Shown here: one piece after another, positions 1-8,792 of the stretch | Layout of the letters: the number at the start of each line of letters is the position of its first letter | Numbering within the stretch: position 1 is the first letter of the stretch | Assembly: GCA_016219185.1 (NCBI GenBank) | Contig: JACRBZ010000110.1 | Span: 1-64,000 of the forward strand | Direction of reading: 5' to 3' | DNA from: Deltaproteobacteria bacterium | GTDB taxonomy: Bacteria > Desulfobacterota > Desulfobacteria > Desulfobacterales > Desulfatirhabdiaceae | Length of the DNA: 64,000 nt | The notes under the pieces: generated by a model | What the model saw: only the letters and a program-made list of their open reading frames with translations | What the model was told of the DNA's origin: nothing | Database searches by the model: none | Position numbers and translations under genes: made by a program

Positions 1-1123
1 GATCCTGCAGGCTGACTCCGGTGATGATTTCGATGGTCTGCCCAAAATCGCGTCCGATGGAAACGCTTCGCAGACTGACCTTGCCGTCTGATTCCACGAC
101 GCCGACCTGCGGACCTTCGGGCCGGAACAGCACCGTGTTCGCCGGAAGCGTCAGGGAAGCCTTCATCTTTACATCAATGAAGCGCACCTTGGCATAGCTG
201 CCCGCCAGAATTTCCCCTTTCGGATTGTCCGCCTCCAGTTCCACCGGCAGCGTTCTGGAATCCGCCGTGATTACCCCCGCGGTGCGGATCACTTTTGCCG
301 TAAATTTACGGCCGGCCAGGCCCGGCAGCGTCATCTCCGCGGACTGGCCGATGGCGATGCTTTGGGCCATTTCCTGCGGAACCTGCACAAAGACGCGAAG
401 CTTTCTGGTTTGCGCCAGATGAAAAAGTTCCCGGCTGCCGGCGGCGACGATCCGATCTCCGGAATCGCTAGTGCGGACCGTGATGATGCCGGAAAACGGG
501 GCAATCACCCTGGAAAACGCCTGGATCTTCTCCAGTCGGCGCACCTCGGAGCGGGCCGAATCGGCAATCGCGGTCTTCAGCTTGAGGTCGGCCTGTTTTT
601 CAGCGGCATCCTGTTCGCTGACGCTGGCAGTTGTTAACAGTTCCGCCCAGCGGGCCGCGGTTATTCTGGAGATTCCCAGTGAGGCTTCGGCCTGATCGAG
701 CTGGCCGCGCGCTCGTTCCAGTTCTTGAAGCTGCTCGGGGGTATCGATCGTGGCAAGCAACTGACCGGTCTCCACGGAGTCGCCGATGTCCACATACCGC
801 TGCTTGAGATAACCGCTGATGCGGGCATAGATCGGCGCTTCCATCCAGGGTTTGATTTCAGCCGGAAGGGCCGAATGGACCATGCTCTGGCCGGGTTTGG
901 GCGAGATCACCGTGACAGCGGGAATGGAAAGCTCCCGGGTTTCGGCGCTTAGTTCCGTTTGCTGGCGCCATCGGGGAATCATTCCCGTGATCACGCCAGT
1001 GCCAATCAACACGACCGCAATGAGAGATATCACCAGAAATTTTACAAGGGATCGCTGAAATTTTGCCACGGATTCCGGATTTATCAAAAAATTTTCCGGG
1101 GATTCATTTTGTTTTGAATTCAT
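1..1123 (-). CDS. RND efflux periplasmic adaptor (HlyD/MFP type), C-terminal end cut by window
   Basis: Periplasmic adaptor that would link the RND permease encoded just upstream to an outer-membrane channel. About 374 residues are visible and the frame is still open at base 1, so the C-terminus lies outside the window. An N-terminal membrane anchor (about residues 17-40) is followed by the lipoyl-like half (SMVHSALPAEIKPWMEAPIYA, then VDIGDSVETGQLLATID), a coiled-coil hairpin, and the beta-barrel part with VIAPFSGIIT. Two in-frame ATGs exist (1129 and 1123). AAGG lies 7 nt before 1123 but only 1 nt before 1129, so 1123 is preferred. The gene follows the permease by 12 nt and is almost certainly cotranscribed with it. 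The substrate is not visible. Family assignment is firm. Confidence 0.9.
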   Translation of the reverse strand, partial: MNSKQNESPENFLINPESVAKFQRSLVKFLVISLIAVVLIGTGVITGMIPRWRQQTELSAETRELSIPAVTVISPKPGQSMVHSALPAEIKPWMEAPIYARISGYLKQRYVDIGDSVETGQLLATIDTPEQLQELERARGQLDQAEASLGISRITAARWAELLTTASVSEQDAAEKQADLKLKTAIADSARSEVRRLEKIQAFSRVIAPFSGIITVRTSDSGDRIVAAGSRELFHLAQTRKLRVFVQVPQEMAQSIAIGQSAEMTLPGLAGRKFTAKVIRTAGVITADSRTLPVELEADNPKGEILAGSYAKVRFIDVKMKASLTLPANTVLFRPEGPQVGVVESDGKVSLRSVSIGRDFGQTIEIITGVSLQD

Positions 1124-1135
1124 AACCATGCCTTA

Positions 1136-4100
1136 TCAATCTTTGATTTCGATCAAACTGTGAGCATTGAGTTGTAAACTTTTGGGCGCTTTCCTGTGAA
1201 GCAAGCTGAATACTACAGGCACAAAAAAAAGCGTTGCAAAGGTGGCCAGCACCAGGCCCCCGATGACGGCCCGGCCCAGCGGGGCATTCTGCTCGCCGCC
1301 TTCGCCAAGAGACAGGGCCATGGGCAGCATGCCGATGATCATGGCAAGCGCCGTCATGAGTACCGGGCGCAGACGGCCCACGCCTGCTTCCCATGCCGAC
1401 GTCAACGGATCGTTCCCCTGTTCCAGATGGGTCCTGGCAAACGATATCACCAGCACGGAGTTGGCTGTCGCAACCCCCAGGCTCATGATGGCGCCCATCA
1501 GAGCCGGAACACTCAATGTTGTCAGCGTCAGATAGAGGCCCCAGATGACTCCCGCCAGGGCGCCGGGCAGTGCCGTAATGATGATGAAGGGATCCAGCCA
1601 GCTTTGGAAATTGACGACAAGAAGCAGATAAACGAATGCCACCGCCAGCCCCAGTCCGATGCCAAGACCCGTGAAACTGGATTGCATGGTATCCGCCTGA
1701 CCCCGCAGGACGATAAAGGAGCCCTTTGGTAATTCCTTCTCAGCCGCTGCCATCAGGGGCCGGATGTCTTTCAATACTCCGCCCAGATCCCGGCCGCTCA
1801 CGCCGGCAAAGACATCAATCACCGGCATCACGTTGTAGTGGGAATAGATGGGGGATCCGAATTTTCGCGCCACCGAGGCGACATTGGCAAGAATCTGGGG
1901 GCTGGTACCTCCGGGTTTGCCGGCGTTCAGCGGCATGGCGTTCAGCGCGGAGAGAGAATCCATGGCGTGTTCCGGAACCCGTGCATTGACAAGGTATTGA
2001 ATGCCGTTTTTCGGATTCAGCCAGTAATTGGGCTGGGTCTGGCTGCTGCCGGAAAGATTCAGCAAAACCGAGCCGGCCACATCACGCTCGGTCAGTCCGA
2101 TCTGCGATGCCTTGGTGCGGTCGATGTCAAAGTTCAGTTCGGGCTGGTTGGCCGGCTGCTGGACGCGCACGTCCACAATGCCGGGAACCCGGCGGATATT
2201 ATCGGCCAGTCTTGCCGCGATTTGTCGGGATTTCTCACGGTCCCGGCCCACAATCTGAATATCAAAGGGAGCCGGCAGCCCGAAGTTGATCGTCTGGTTC
2301 ACAATATCGGCAGACAGAAAATAAAAGATGACCCCCGGAAAATCACGGTTTAGCTGAGTGCGCAGGCGATGTATAATGTCGGAAGTGGGCTGGTGGCCGT
2401 GGTTGAGTGAAACCAGAATGTCCGCATCGCCGGTTCCCGTAAGACCATTGTCGATATAGGTGAGCGTGCCTCCAAAAGGGATGCCAATGTTATCGAGCAT
2501 GCCGCCAATCTCTCCTACCGGGATCTTCTCACGGATCACGGCTTCGATTCGGTCCACGAGCCGGGCGGTTTCTTCGATGCGGGTCCCGCCGGGGGCGCGG
2601 ACATGCAACCGGAACTGGCCAGCGTCCACCGCCGGGAAAAAGTCCTGGCCCAGTTGCGGGATAAGCAACCATGTGCCGGCGCAAAACGCCAGGAAGAGAA
2701 TCACGAAGAGTGCGCGATGCGAGAACACCGTGCCAAGCAACCGGAGGTAGCCTCCACGGAATCCGGTGAACCCGCGTTCAAAAAACAATTGCAGCGCCAC
2801 AAACGGGCGCAACCATGGTGTGGGCAATCCGGTATCGGCAAGATGGCCGTGATACGCGATGTTTCGGTAGAACCACATGACCAGTGTCGGAATGAGCGTG
2901 CGCGAAAGCGCATAGCTTGCCAGCATCGCAAAGACGACCGCTTCGGCCAGGGGTACGAAAAGATAGCGCGCCACTCCGGTGAGAAAGAACATCGGCACGA
3001 ACACAATGCAGATGCAAAGCGTCGAGACAAACGCCGGCAGCGCGATTTCCTGCGCACCGTCCAGGATCGCCTGGACATTGGGCTTTCCGAGCGCCATCTG
3101 TCGGTGAACGTTCTCGATTTCAACCGTTGCATCGTCCACGAGAATTCCGACGGCCAAAGCCAAACCGCCAAGAGTCATGAGATTGATGGTTTCGCCCAGC
3201 GCGCTGAGCAGGGCAAGTGAGCTCAGAACCGAAAGGGGAATTGACAGGGCGATGATAAAGGTGCTCCGCCATGAGCCGAGGAACAGCAGAATCATCACCA
3301 TCGTCAGCGCCGCTGCGATAATCCCTTCCTTCAACACGCTGTTTATGGCCGCGCGGATAAAAAGCGATTGATCAGCGAATTCCTTTGTCTCCAGCTCGGG
3401 CGGAAGGCTGCTCAGAATCCGCGGCATGGCCTTTTTCACGCCGTCCACGACATTGAGGGTCGAGGCCGCACCGCTTTTCATAATGGTGAGCAGCACACCC
3501 CGCACGCCGTTTAACCGGACAACGTTTTGCTGCGGCTGATAGCCGTCGTGCACCTGGGCCACATCACCAATCCGGATCACGGCATTGCCCACGGTTTTAA
3601 CGGGCAGATCGTTCAATGCCGCAATCACTTCCGGATTGCTGTTCAACGCAATACTGTATTCGGTTTCCCCGATTTTCGCCGTGCCGCTGGGAAGCATGAA
3701 ATTCTGGGCATTGAATGCATTGACGACATCCTGCGGGGCCAGGTTCTTGGATTCGAGGGCCGCCAGATCGATATCGACGGCGACAACCCGCGCTTTCCCA
3801 CCGGCCGGATATGGTACGGATGCGCCCCTTACGGTCGAAAGACCCACCTTGACATGGTTCATGGCCATGTCCTGAAGCTCCTGTTCGGAAAATTTCGGGC
3901 TGGCCAGACTGTATTGAAGAATCGGGACAGTTGAGGCATTGTAGCGGATAACGAATGGCGGGGTGATACCCGGCGGAAGAAAACGCAGCACCGTCTGCCC
4001 GCTGGCCGTGAGCTGTGCCACGCCATCGGAGACCGATGCGCCGGGCTGGAAGAACACCTTAATCACACCGGCGCCATTATAAGCGGTGGACTCGATATGC

Positions 4101-4336
4101 TCGATGTCATTGACCTGGGCGGTGATCATGCGCTCATGGTTATAGATGATGCGCTCTTCCATCTCCCGGGCGCTCAGGCCGTTATATACCCAGACCACGC
4201 TGACAACCGGGATATTGATATTCGGGAAGATATCCGTCGGCGTGCGAAGCAGCACAAACGGTGTCAGCAACAGCAGTACCAGCGCCGCCACCACAAAGGT
4301 GTAGGGACGGCGTAATGCGAGTCGAACAATCCACAT
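1136..4336 (-). CDS. RND family efflux permease (AcrB/HAE1-like)
   Basis: Proton-driven inner-membrane efflux pump of 1066 residues, the usual length for the family. It opens with the family signature MWIVRLALRRPYTF and a first membrane helix, then a porter domain containing PTDIFPNINIPVVSVVW. The first block of membrane helices holds GILVDDATVEIENVHR, where the paired aspartates are the expected proton-relay residues of TM4. A second porter/docking domain and a second helix block (from about residue 860) follow. SD-like AAGGA lies 9 nt before the ATG. It is the first gene of a two-gene (or longer) minus-strand operon with the adaptor. HAE1 (hydrophobic/amphiphilic substrates) fits better than the heavy-metal HME class, but substrate cannot be read from sequence. 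Confidence 0.92.
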   Translation of the reverse strand: MWIVRLALRRPYTFVVAALVLLLLTPFVLLRTPTDIFPNINIPVVSVVWVYNGLSAREMEERIIYNHERMITAQVNDIEHIESTAYNGAGVIKVFFQPGASVSDGVAQLTASGQTVLRFLPPGITPPFVIRYNASTVPILQYSLASPKFSEQELQDMAMNHVKVGLSTVRGASVPYPAGGKARVVAVDIDLAALESKNLAPQDVVNAFNAQNFMLPSGTAKIGETEYSIALNSNPEVIAALNDLPVKTVGNAVIRIGDVAQVHDGYQPQQNVVRLNGVRGVLLTIMKSGAASTLNVVDGVKKAMPRILSSLPPELETKEFADQSLFIRAAINSVLKEGIIAAALTMVMILLFLGSWRSTFIIALSIPLSVLSSLALLSALGETINLMTLGGLALAVGILVDDATVEIENVHRQMALGKPNVQAILDGAQEIALPAFVSTLCICIVFVPMFFLTGVARYLFVPLAEAVVFAMLASYALSRTLIPTLVMWFYRNIAYHGHLADTGLPTPWLRPFVALQLFFERGFTGFRGGYLRLLGTVFSHRALFVILFLAFCAGTWLLIPQLGQDFFPAVDAGQFRLHVRAPGGTRIEETARLVDRIEAVIREKIPVGEIGGMLDNIGIPFGGTLTYIDNGLTGTGDADILVSLNHGHQPTSDIIHRLRTQLNRDFPGVIFYFLSADIVNQTINFGLPAPFDIQIVGRDREKSRQIAARLADNIRRVPGIVDVRVQQPANQPELNFDIDRTKASQIGLTERDVAGSVLLNLSGSSQTQPNYWLNPKNGIQYLVNARVPEHAMDSLSALNAMPLNAGKPGGTSPQILANVASVARKFGSPIYSHYNVMPVIDVFAGVSGRDLGGVLKDIRPLMAAAEKELPKGSFIVLRGQADTMQSSFTGLGIGLGLAVAFVYLLLVVNFQSWLDPFIIITALPGALAGVIWGLYLTLTTLSVPALMGAIMSLGVATANSVLVISFARTHLEQGNDPLTSAWEAGVGRLRPVLMTALAMIIGMLPMALSLGEGGEQNAPLGRAVIGGLVLATFATLFFVPVVFSLLHRKAPKSLQLNAHSLIEIKD

Positions 4337-4535
4337 GATTCATCATCCTTCTGAAAACATGACTAAAAAGCAAGTACCGACTCACCCTTGCCCTTGACGA
4401 AATCTATATGGTGTTTTGGAGTGTCACAGACTTCAAAGCCTCGAAGGGTCTGGACCAGTCGACCGCCAACCCACGCCTCGTTTCTGTCGGCGCTTCCGCC
4501 CCCTACCCGATGGATGGGCTCAGATCAGGAGGGGA

Positions 4536-5069
4536 TCAAACGCGCATAATGCCAAATACCTTTTGGGAGATTTCCTGCAAGTCGGCCTCATTGGGCCGCC
4601 CCAGGATATTGCCCAAACGACCGGTGGTAGAAAGAGGGTGAAGTTTGCCGTGAAATTCTCCTGAGAGGTACCATTCATCAATGATTTCGTATCCAAGGTG
4701 GTCAAATAACTGCCCCATATACTTGACTGCAGGCAATGCCTCATTGGCTCCCGTATGGCCACCGCCAAAGGTGCAATATACAACGGCTTTCTTGCCTGGC
4801 CTTCTCGGAGAGGCCGGTCTAATTTCCCCTGAACGGGCATATTCTTCCCGTAGTCTTTCGACCAGTTCCATCAATGGTTTTCCGGGTAGCCACGAATACA
4901 CTCCTGATCCGACAAAAACAAAATCATAAGCGAGGATATTCAGATCGACATCTTTGTCAGCCTTGATAGTTTTCACTTCATGGCCAGTTTCCTGGACAGC
5001 CGTTTCAATCCGGCGTGCAACCTTGTCGGTATTTCCCGTAGCAGAAGAATAGAGATTAAGAACTTTCAT
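4536..5069 (-). CDS. Flavodoxin-family protein
   Basis: Probable FMN-binding electron carrier or NAD(P)H-dependent flavoprotein of 177 residues. The phosphate-binding loop is SSATGNT at residues 8-14. VFVGSGVYSWLPGKPL and CTFGGGHTG follow at the places where flavodoxins contact the isoalloxazine ring. Two in-frame ATGs are possible. The one at 5069 has GAGGAGG 8 nt upstream, while the one at 5075 is only 2 nt from it, so 5069 is chosen. A perfect palindrome (5141-5158) that recurs at other loci in this window lies 72 nt upstream, and the PAS-LuxR gene is the next gene upstream on the same strand. This suggests LuxR-controlled expression. The redox partner is unknown. Confidence 0.85.
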   Translation of the reverse strand: MKVLNLYSSATGNTDKVARRIETAVQETGHEVKTIKADKDVDLNILAYDFVFVGSGVYSWLPGKPLMELVERLREEYARSGEIRPASPRRPGKKAVVYCTFGGGHTGANEALPAVKYMGQLFDHLGYEIIDEWYLSGEFHGKLHPLSTTGRLGNILGRPNEADLQEISQKVFGIMRV

Positions 5070-5140
5070 AAGCATTTCCTCCTCAAAATGGGTTTGAATT
5101 AAAAGACATACTTTCTATAGAACTTCGAGGAAGGAAATAC

Positions 5141-5158
5141 ATCCCCCATGCGGGGGAT
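5141..5158. promoter_or_regulatory. Palindromic operator, site A (regulator-target module)
   Basis: ATCCCCCATGCGGGGGAT is a perfect inverted repeat with 7-bp arms around ATGC. It sits 35 nt after the PAS-LuxR stop and 72 nt before the flavodoxin start. It is the same motif as at 11635, 20335 and 45348. Binding by the neighbouring LuxR protein is inference. Confidence 0.65.
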
Positions 5159-5192
5159 TGAGAAATATTTTAACGGTCCTTCAGCCGAACCC

Positions 5193-5996
5193 TCAGATTA
5201 TTATTCTGAGCCGAATCGCCTGAACGGCTGCCTGAGTTCGGTCGCTGACATCCAGCTTGTTGAAAATGTGAATCACATGGCTTTTTACCGTATGGGCGCT
5301 CATTGAAAGCGTTTGGGAAATTTCAGGATTGGTGAATCCCTCGGTCATGAGTCTGAGAACTTCCATTTCCCGGCGGCTGAGCCGGGGATGTAGATTCGCC
5401 ATATTCTTGAGTTCCAAACGAGTTTGGGCGATACCATGGCTCGTTTGCTCCACAGTTTTTTCAAGAGTCTCCACGTATTTCTTTTGCTTTTCCAGAGCAT
5501 GCCTTCTGTTCGTAATGTCAAAACAGATTCTGAAAGCACAGACTACCCGTCCGCTTTGATCGGAGATGGGATAGGTCCTCACTTCGAACCACCGGCCTGA
5601 ACTTCCCGGCTGAGGAATCCATTTTTCCACGACGCCTGCCTTGCCGGAGCCGAACATGGCCTCGACCGGACATCTCAGACATGGTTCTCTTCTTCTTCGA
5701 AATTCCTCATAACAGGATTTTCCAATCGCCTCCGTTTTAGTGCTTGCATGATTGGCCCATAGGATCTGGAAATCATGGTCTATGAAGACTACCGGATCTC
5801 CGATGTTCTGCAGGACCACCTCAGACAACAGGTGGGGCGCATTACCCCAAAAGGGCGCTATCGGCGGTTCTTCCATGTAGCCCGGGAAATTCCTTTTCTC
5901 GGCGAACGGGAGGGAAACCGCTTCTCCCGAATTGCAGGTATCGTCATTTAACCTCATGCAACGTCTTTCCATCGAGCTTGTTTGTTCGAGCAGCAT
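5193..5996 (-). CDS. PAS-domain LuxR-type transcriptional regulator
   Basis: Cytoplasmic sensor-regulator of 267 residues. A PAS domain spans about residues 57-160. It contains C95, C106 and C109 in the arrangement CYEEFRRRREPCLRCP, a cysteine cluster seen in some anaerobe PAS domains that might hold a metal or cofactor (inference). A short coiled-coil linker (about 163-195) leads to a C-terminal LuxR/GerE helix-turn-helix with LSRREMEVLRLMTEG and SAHTVKSHVIHIFNKL. The start has GGGAGGTGA a few bases upstream. It lies 43 nt after the two permease halves, so it may be cotranscribed with them. Palindrome site A and the flavodoxin gene follow on the same strand. Confidence 0.88.
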   Translation of the reverse strand: MLLEQTSSMERRCMRLNDDTCNSGEAVSLPFAEKRNFPGYMEEPPIAPFWGNAPHLLSEVVLQNIGDPVVFIDHDFQILWANHASTKTEAIGKSCYEEFRRRREPCLRCPVEAMFGSGKAGVVEKWIPQPGSSGRWFEVRTYPISDQSGRVVCAFRICFDITNRRHALEKQKKYVETLEKTVEQTSHGIAQTRLELKNMANLHPRLSRREMEVLRLMTEGFTNPEISQTLSMSAHTVKSHVIHIFNKLDVSDRTQAAVQAIRLRIII

Positions 5997-6039
5997 AACT
6001 CACCTCCCTCATAAACAGCCATGATCGGTACTCAGATTT

Positions 6040-6573
6040 CTAAAGCGACAACGCTTTCTCGTAAATGAGCTCTTTTTCTTGATATGTGGTCATCTTTTCG
6101 ATTGCATAGGCAATCAAGGCTATTCCTGGTATGTCCACAACAAACCTGGTAGCCGTGAATTGCCAACCCATCGAAGATGCTTCGAACATCAACATTGGGA
6201 TCTTTGTGGTTGACCATGCTCCGATAAAGATGAGCACATTGGAAAACTTGCTCCCTTTCTTCAACATGGCTCCCGCAACAGGAAAAGCTGCATACAGCGG
6301 ACCTGCGGCGAAAGAACCCAAAATGAAGGCAATGGTTACTCCCAGGAATCCTGACAGGTCCCCCATCAGTCTCATCATGGTTTCCCTTTCCACCCAAACA
6401 TCGAGAAGACCAAGTAGAACAAATATCGGAGGAATGAAAATCAGCATCTCCGTCAGATTATCCACTGAGATATGGATGGATTTAGAACCAATATCAGGAG
6501 CAGCCATAATCAGCACGAAATCTATTATCACTATGGATATTACAATCTTATATCGCTTTAAAATGTTCGTCAT
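6040..6573 (-). CDS. Permease half-protein 2 (predicted ArsP/YraQ-like permease)
   Basis: Integral membrane protein of 177 residues with about four to five hydrophobic segments. It shares with the preceding gene product a glycine/proline motif inside a membrane segment, here AAGPLYAAFPVAGAMLKKGS, there PGFVAFPLAAALLKSGG. Single-chain permeases of the DUF318/ArsP type carry two such repeats, so this looks like one half of a split transporter. The ATG overlaps the TGA of the preceding gene by 4 nt, so translation is coupled. A longer frame running upstream to 6954 is only read-through of the neighbour in another frame. Substrate is unknown. The family name is moderately sure, the membrane nature very sure. 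Confidence 0.75.
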   Translation of the reverse strand: MTNILKRYKIVISIVIIDFVLIMAAPDIGSKSIHISVDNLTEMLIFIPPIFVLLGLLDVWVERETMMRLMGDLSGFLGVTIAFILGSFAAGPLYAAFPVAGAMLKKGSKFSNVLIFIGAWSTTKIPMLMFEASSMGWQFTATRFVVDIPGIALIAYAIEKMTTYQEKELIYEKALSL

Positions 6574-7049
6574 TTCAACACGCCTCCAATTATAATGGCT
6601 ACAATAAAGGAGAAGGCAAAAGCGAGCGTGTTTCTGAGGAATGCGACTTTGAGCCCGAAAAATTGTCTCTCCAGAGGGAAGGTGACGACTCCAACCATCA
6701 TCAGAGTCGATATAAAAACGGCTATCTGCATCACCCCTCCTCCACTTTTCAATAAGGCTGCAGCCAATGGAAAAGCCACAAATCCGGGTATCAACGTTAT
6801 AGAACCTACGATTGCGGCCATGGTCATTCCGATCCAACCGGATTCCTTCCCAATCAACCTGGAGATCGCTTGTGGGCTCAGCACAGCCAGAATAATTCCA
6901 ATGATCAGCATAATTGAGAGGAATTGCGGCATAATTTTTTCGAGGGATTTCCATGCCTTTTTCAAAGCCATCATTGTTTTCTTCTTATCCTTAAGAAAAG
7001 ATATCAACAATAGTCCGCTTGCCGATATATATAATCCGACAGTAAACAT
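6570..7049 (-). CDS. Permease half-protein 1 (predicted ArsP/YraQ-like permease)
   Basis: Membrane protein of 159 residues, first half of the split permease described for 6040-6573. It has an N-terminal helix (TVGLYISASGLLLISFL), a charged loop rich in lysine, then three to four further helices including the repeat motif PGFVAFPLAAALLKSGG. ATG 7049 has AGGAAAG 8 nt upstream. A GTG at 7067 is also in frame but lacks good spacing. A copy of the MarR-type operator (7086-7097) lies directly upstream, between this gene and marR, so the pair of permease genes is probably controlled by the MarR protein. Transported substrate cannot be told. Confidence 0.75.
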   Translation of the reverse strand: MFTVGLYISASGLLLISFLKDKKKTMMALKKAWKSLEKIMPQFLSIMLIIGIILAVLSPQAISRLIGKESGWIGMTMAAIVGSITLIPGFVAFPLAAALLKSGGGVMQIAVFISTLMMVGVVTFPLERQFFGLKVAFLRNTLAFAFSFIVAIIIGGVLK

Positions 7050-7085
7050 AACAGCATCTTTCCTCACATGTTATCAGTTATTTTT

Positions 7086-7097
7086 ATTAGCATACTA
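7086..7097. promoter_or_regulatory. MarR-type operator, copy 1
   Basis: ATTAGCATACTA on the plus strand, the exact reverse complement of the 12-mer at 7574-7585. Extended by one base it reads TTAG-CATA-CTAA, an imperfect palindrome typical of MarR sites. It lies between the marR stop and the permease start. Confidence 0.65.
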
Positions 7098-7120
7098 ACC
7101 ATATACGCCCAAAAAAAAGA

Positions 7121-7552
7121 CTACGACGTCAGGTTTCGCCGGATTCGCTCCAAGACCCGCTTTACGGTTTCGATCTCGGCAGGGTGGACACCTTGATATG
7201 CCTGATCGAGAAGCGCCCGGCCCGCCCGGGACACTTCCTCCCAGGCTTTGGCGGTCTGATCTGTCGGCACTATGCGTTTTACTCGACCATCCTCCGTATC
7301 GATTTGTCGAAACACCCAACCGTCGCGTTCCATGCGATCCACAAGACGCACCGCCGTTGCGGGTGTGATCGAAAGACGGTCGGCAAGTTCTGACTGGGAT
7401 AACGGTCCCAGGGCGATGAGGTGGGCCAGGGCCATAAACTGGGCAGAACTCACGCCCGTGCCCTTGAGCTTTCCCTCCAGTGCGCTGACAAACGACTTGA
7501 GTGTGAGATTGCAGTGAAAACCCAGACTTTCATACGGATCGAGACGTGGCAT
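7121..7552 (-). CDS. MarR-family transcriptional regulator
   Basis: Winged-helix repressor of 143 residues. The HTH is at about residues 50-75 (PLSQSELADRLSITPATAVRLVDRM), followed by the wing segment RDGWVFRQIDTEDGRVKRI with the DxR signature of the family. The start MPRLDPYESL is set by a clear AAGGAGG 5 nt upstream. The frame continues 18 codons further upstream without a ribosome site. Identical 12-bp sites lie in its own promoter region and just downstream in front of the permease genes, implying autoregulation and control of the transporter. Ligand is unknown. Confidence 0.88.
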   Translation of the reverse strand: MPRLDPYESLGFHCNLTLKSFVSALEGKLKGTGVSSAQFMALAHLIALGPLSQSELADRLSITPATAVRLVDRMERDGWVFRQIDTEDGRVKRIVPTDQTAKAWEEVSRAGRALLDQAYQGVHPAEIETVKRVLERIRRNLTS

Positions 7553-7573
7553 TGTTGCCTCCTTGACTTTAAC

Positions 7574-7585
7574 TAGTATGCTAAT
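7574..7585. promoter_or_regulatory. MarR-type operator, copy 2
   Basis: TAGTATGCTAAT, 21 nt upstream of the marR start codon and identical (inverted) to the copy at 7086-7097. A perfect 12-bp match about 490 bp apart on either side of marR is unlikely by chance. Confidence 0.65.
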
Positions 7586-7737
7586 TGATTTAGTGCAACA
7601 TGTCAACTGTTATCATGTACGATTTCGGTATTTGGCGCAAGATGGGCGAATTGGAATCACATTTTCAGGTTGAAGGCTACTCATGGATTAAAAGAGCCGT
7701 TCCCCTTTCTTGTCATCACTGGCTATATGCCTTCTGC

Positions 7738-8487
7738 TCAAAAACTGAGTATCTCACCATCAACAGGAATAAGTAGCTGATGATTGGCAATCCCTGCCCT
7801 CCTGGCAAATGCCCGAAGGTCGTCACGGGAAACTGTCGCGTGGTCCAGAGCCTCCATGTGTATGGCCACTACAACAGCTTTTGGCGCCGCCCGGCAAACG
7901 GTAATCGTCTGTTCGGCATCCATAATTATCGGATCGCTGTCGGGAAATTTCGCGCCGCACGAATGGGTAACGATGATATCCGGCTGAACGTCGGCCACAA
8001 CCTGTCTGACCGCATCGCACCAGATAGTATCACCTGCCCAGTAAACAGTTGGTTCATTCTCAGCCTGAAAAACATATCCGGACACATCTCCCATCCTTTC
8101 GGCCCAAATCCCCGTGCCATGCTGACCATGTGTACGAATCAGCTTTATTCCCTGCCAATTTGCAGATTGCTCAATAACCGTAACCGCGTGAAACCCTTTT
8201 TTGGCAAGTCGCTTCTCATCTCCGGGCTGACAAAATATCGGTGTGTTTTTTGGTAGTATATCCTGCGCTGCACGGTCAAAGTGGTCCGGATGCAAATGCG
8301 ACAGTATAACCATCTCGATACTGTTTATGACCTCTTGGGGAGTACACGGCAAATCAGTGAGTGGATTTCGAGATATGCCGACAAACGACTCAAAAGCGTG
8401 TCTCGGCGACAGTACCGGGTCGGTTAAAAACAGTTTCCCAGCATAAGTCATTCGAAATGTTGCGTTGCGTATCTGCTGAATTTGCAT
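7738..8487 (-). CDS. MBL-fold metal-dependent hydrolase (UlaG-like)
   Basis: Metallo-beta-lactamase-fold hydrolase of 249 residues. The metal-binding signature HLHPDHFD is present, with later ligands in THGQHGTG, WAGDTIW and the histidine of AIHMEALDH. It begins like UlaG-type enzymes (MQIQQIRNATFRMTYAGKLF, then LTDPVLSP). The start at 8487 has AAGGAAA about 6 nt upstream. The frame extends 24 codons further without support. It stands alone between the marR region and a decayed LuxR gene, so the substrate cannot be inferred from context. Confidence 0.85.
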   Translation of the reverse strand: MQIQQIRNATFRMTYAGKLFLTDPVLSPRHAFESFVGISRNPLTDLPCTPQEVINSIEMVILSHLHPDHFDRAAQDILPKNTPIFCQPGDEKRLAKKGFHAVTVIEQSANWQGIKLIRTHGQHGTGIWAERMGDVSGYVFQAENEPTVYWAGDTIWCDAVRQVVADVQPDIIVTHSCGAKFPDSDPIIMDAEQTITVCRAAPKAVVVAIHMEALDHATVSRDDLRAFARRAGIANHQLLIPVDGEILSF

Positions 8488-8650
8488 CGGCTTTCCTTTG
8501 GACCTGTTCAAAGACAGTTGATTCTTTCCCCAGATGTTGGTTGGTACCATCCAATACAAACAGATATCGAGGAACCCTTTTTAGATAGCTCTCATATTTG
8601 ATCCTTCCGCGACAGCTATCGGAGCACTTGGCAGGTTCTACCGAATTTTG

Positions 8651-8752
8651 TAGAATCAGGATTGCTCTGAGACGAATCGCTTGAAGGGTTGTGTGAGCTC
8701 TGTCTCTGATATTCAGTCTATTGAAAATGTAAATCAAATGGGTCGAACTGAA
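8651..8752 (-). pseudogene. Remnant of a LuxR-type regulator C-terminus
   Basis: About 34 codons translate as STHLIYIFNRLNIRDRAHTT then LQAIRLRAILI. They align with the last helix of the LuxR HTH in the intact regulators of this window (for example KSHVIHIFNKLDVSDRTQAA then VQAIRLRIII at 5193-5996). An in-frame TGA precedes it, and the N-terminal part is gone. The sequence just downstream (about 8594-8637) resembles 11709-11754, which lies before operator site B. It is therefore the wreck of one regulator-target module. Confidence 0.7.
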
Positions 8753-8792
8753 TCAGATGCCCGCTCCTGTCCGTCCTTTGTTTTCACTGTGA

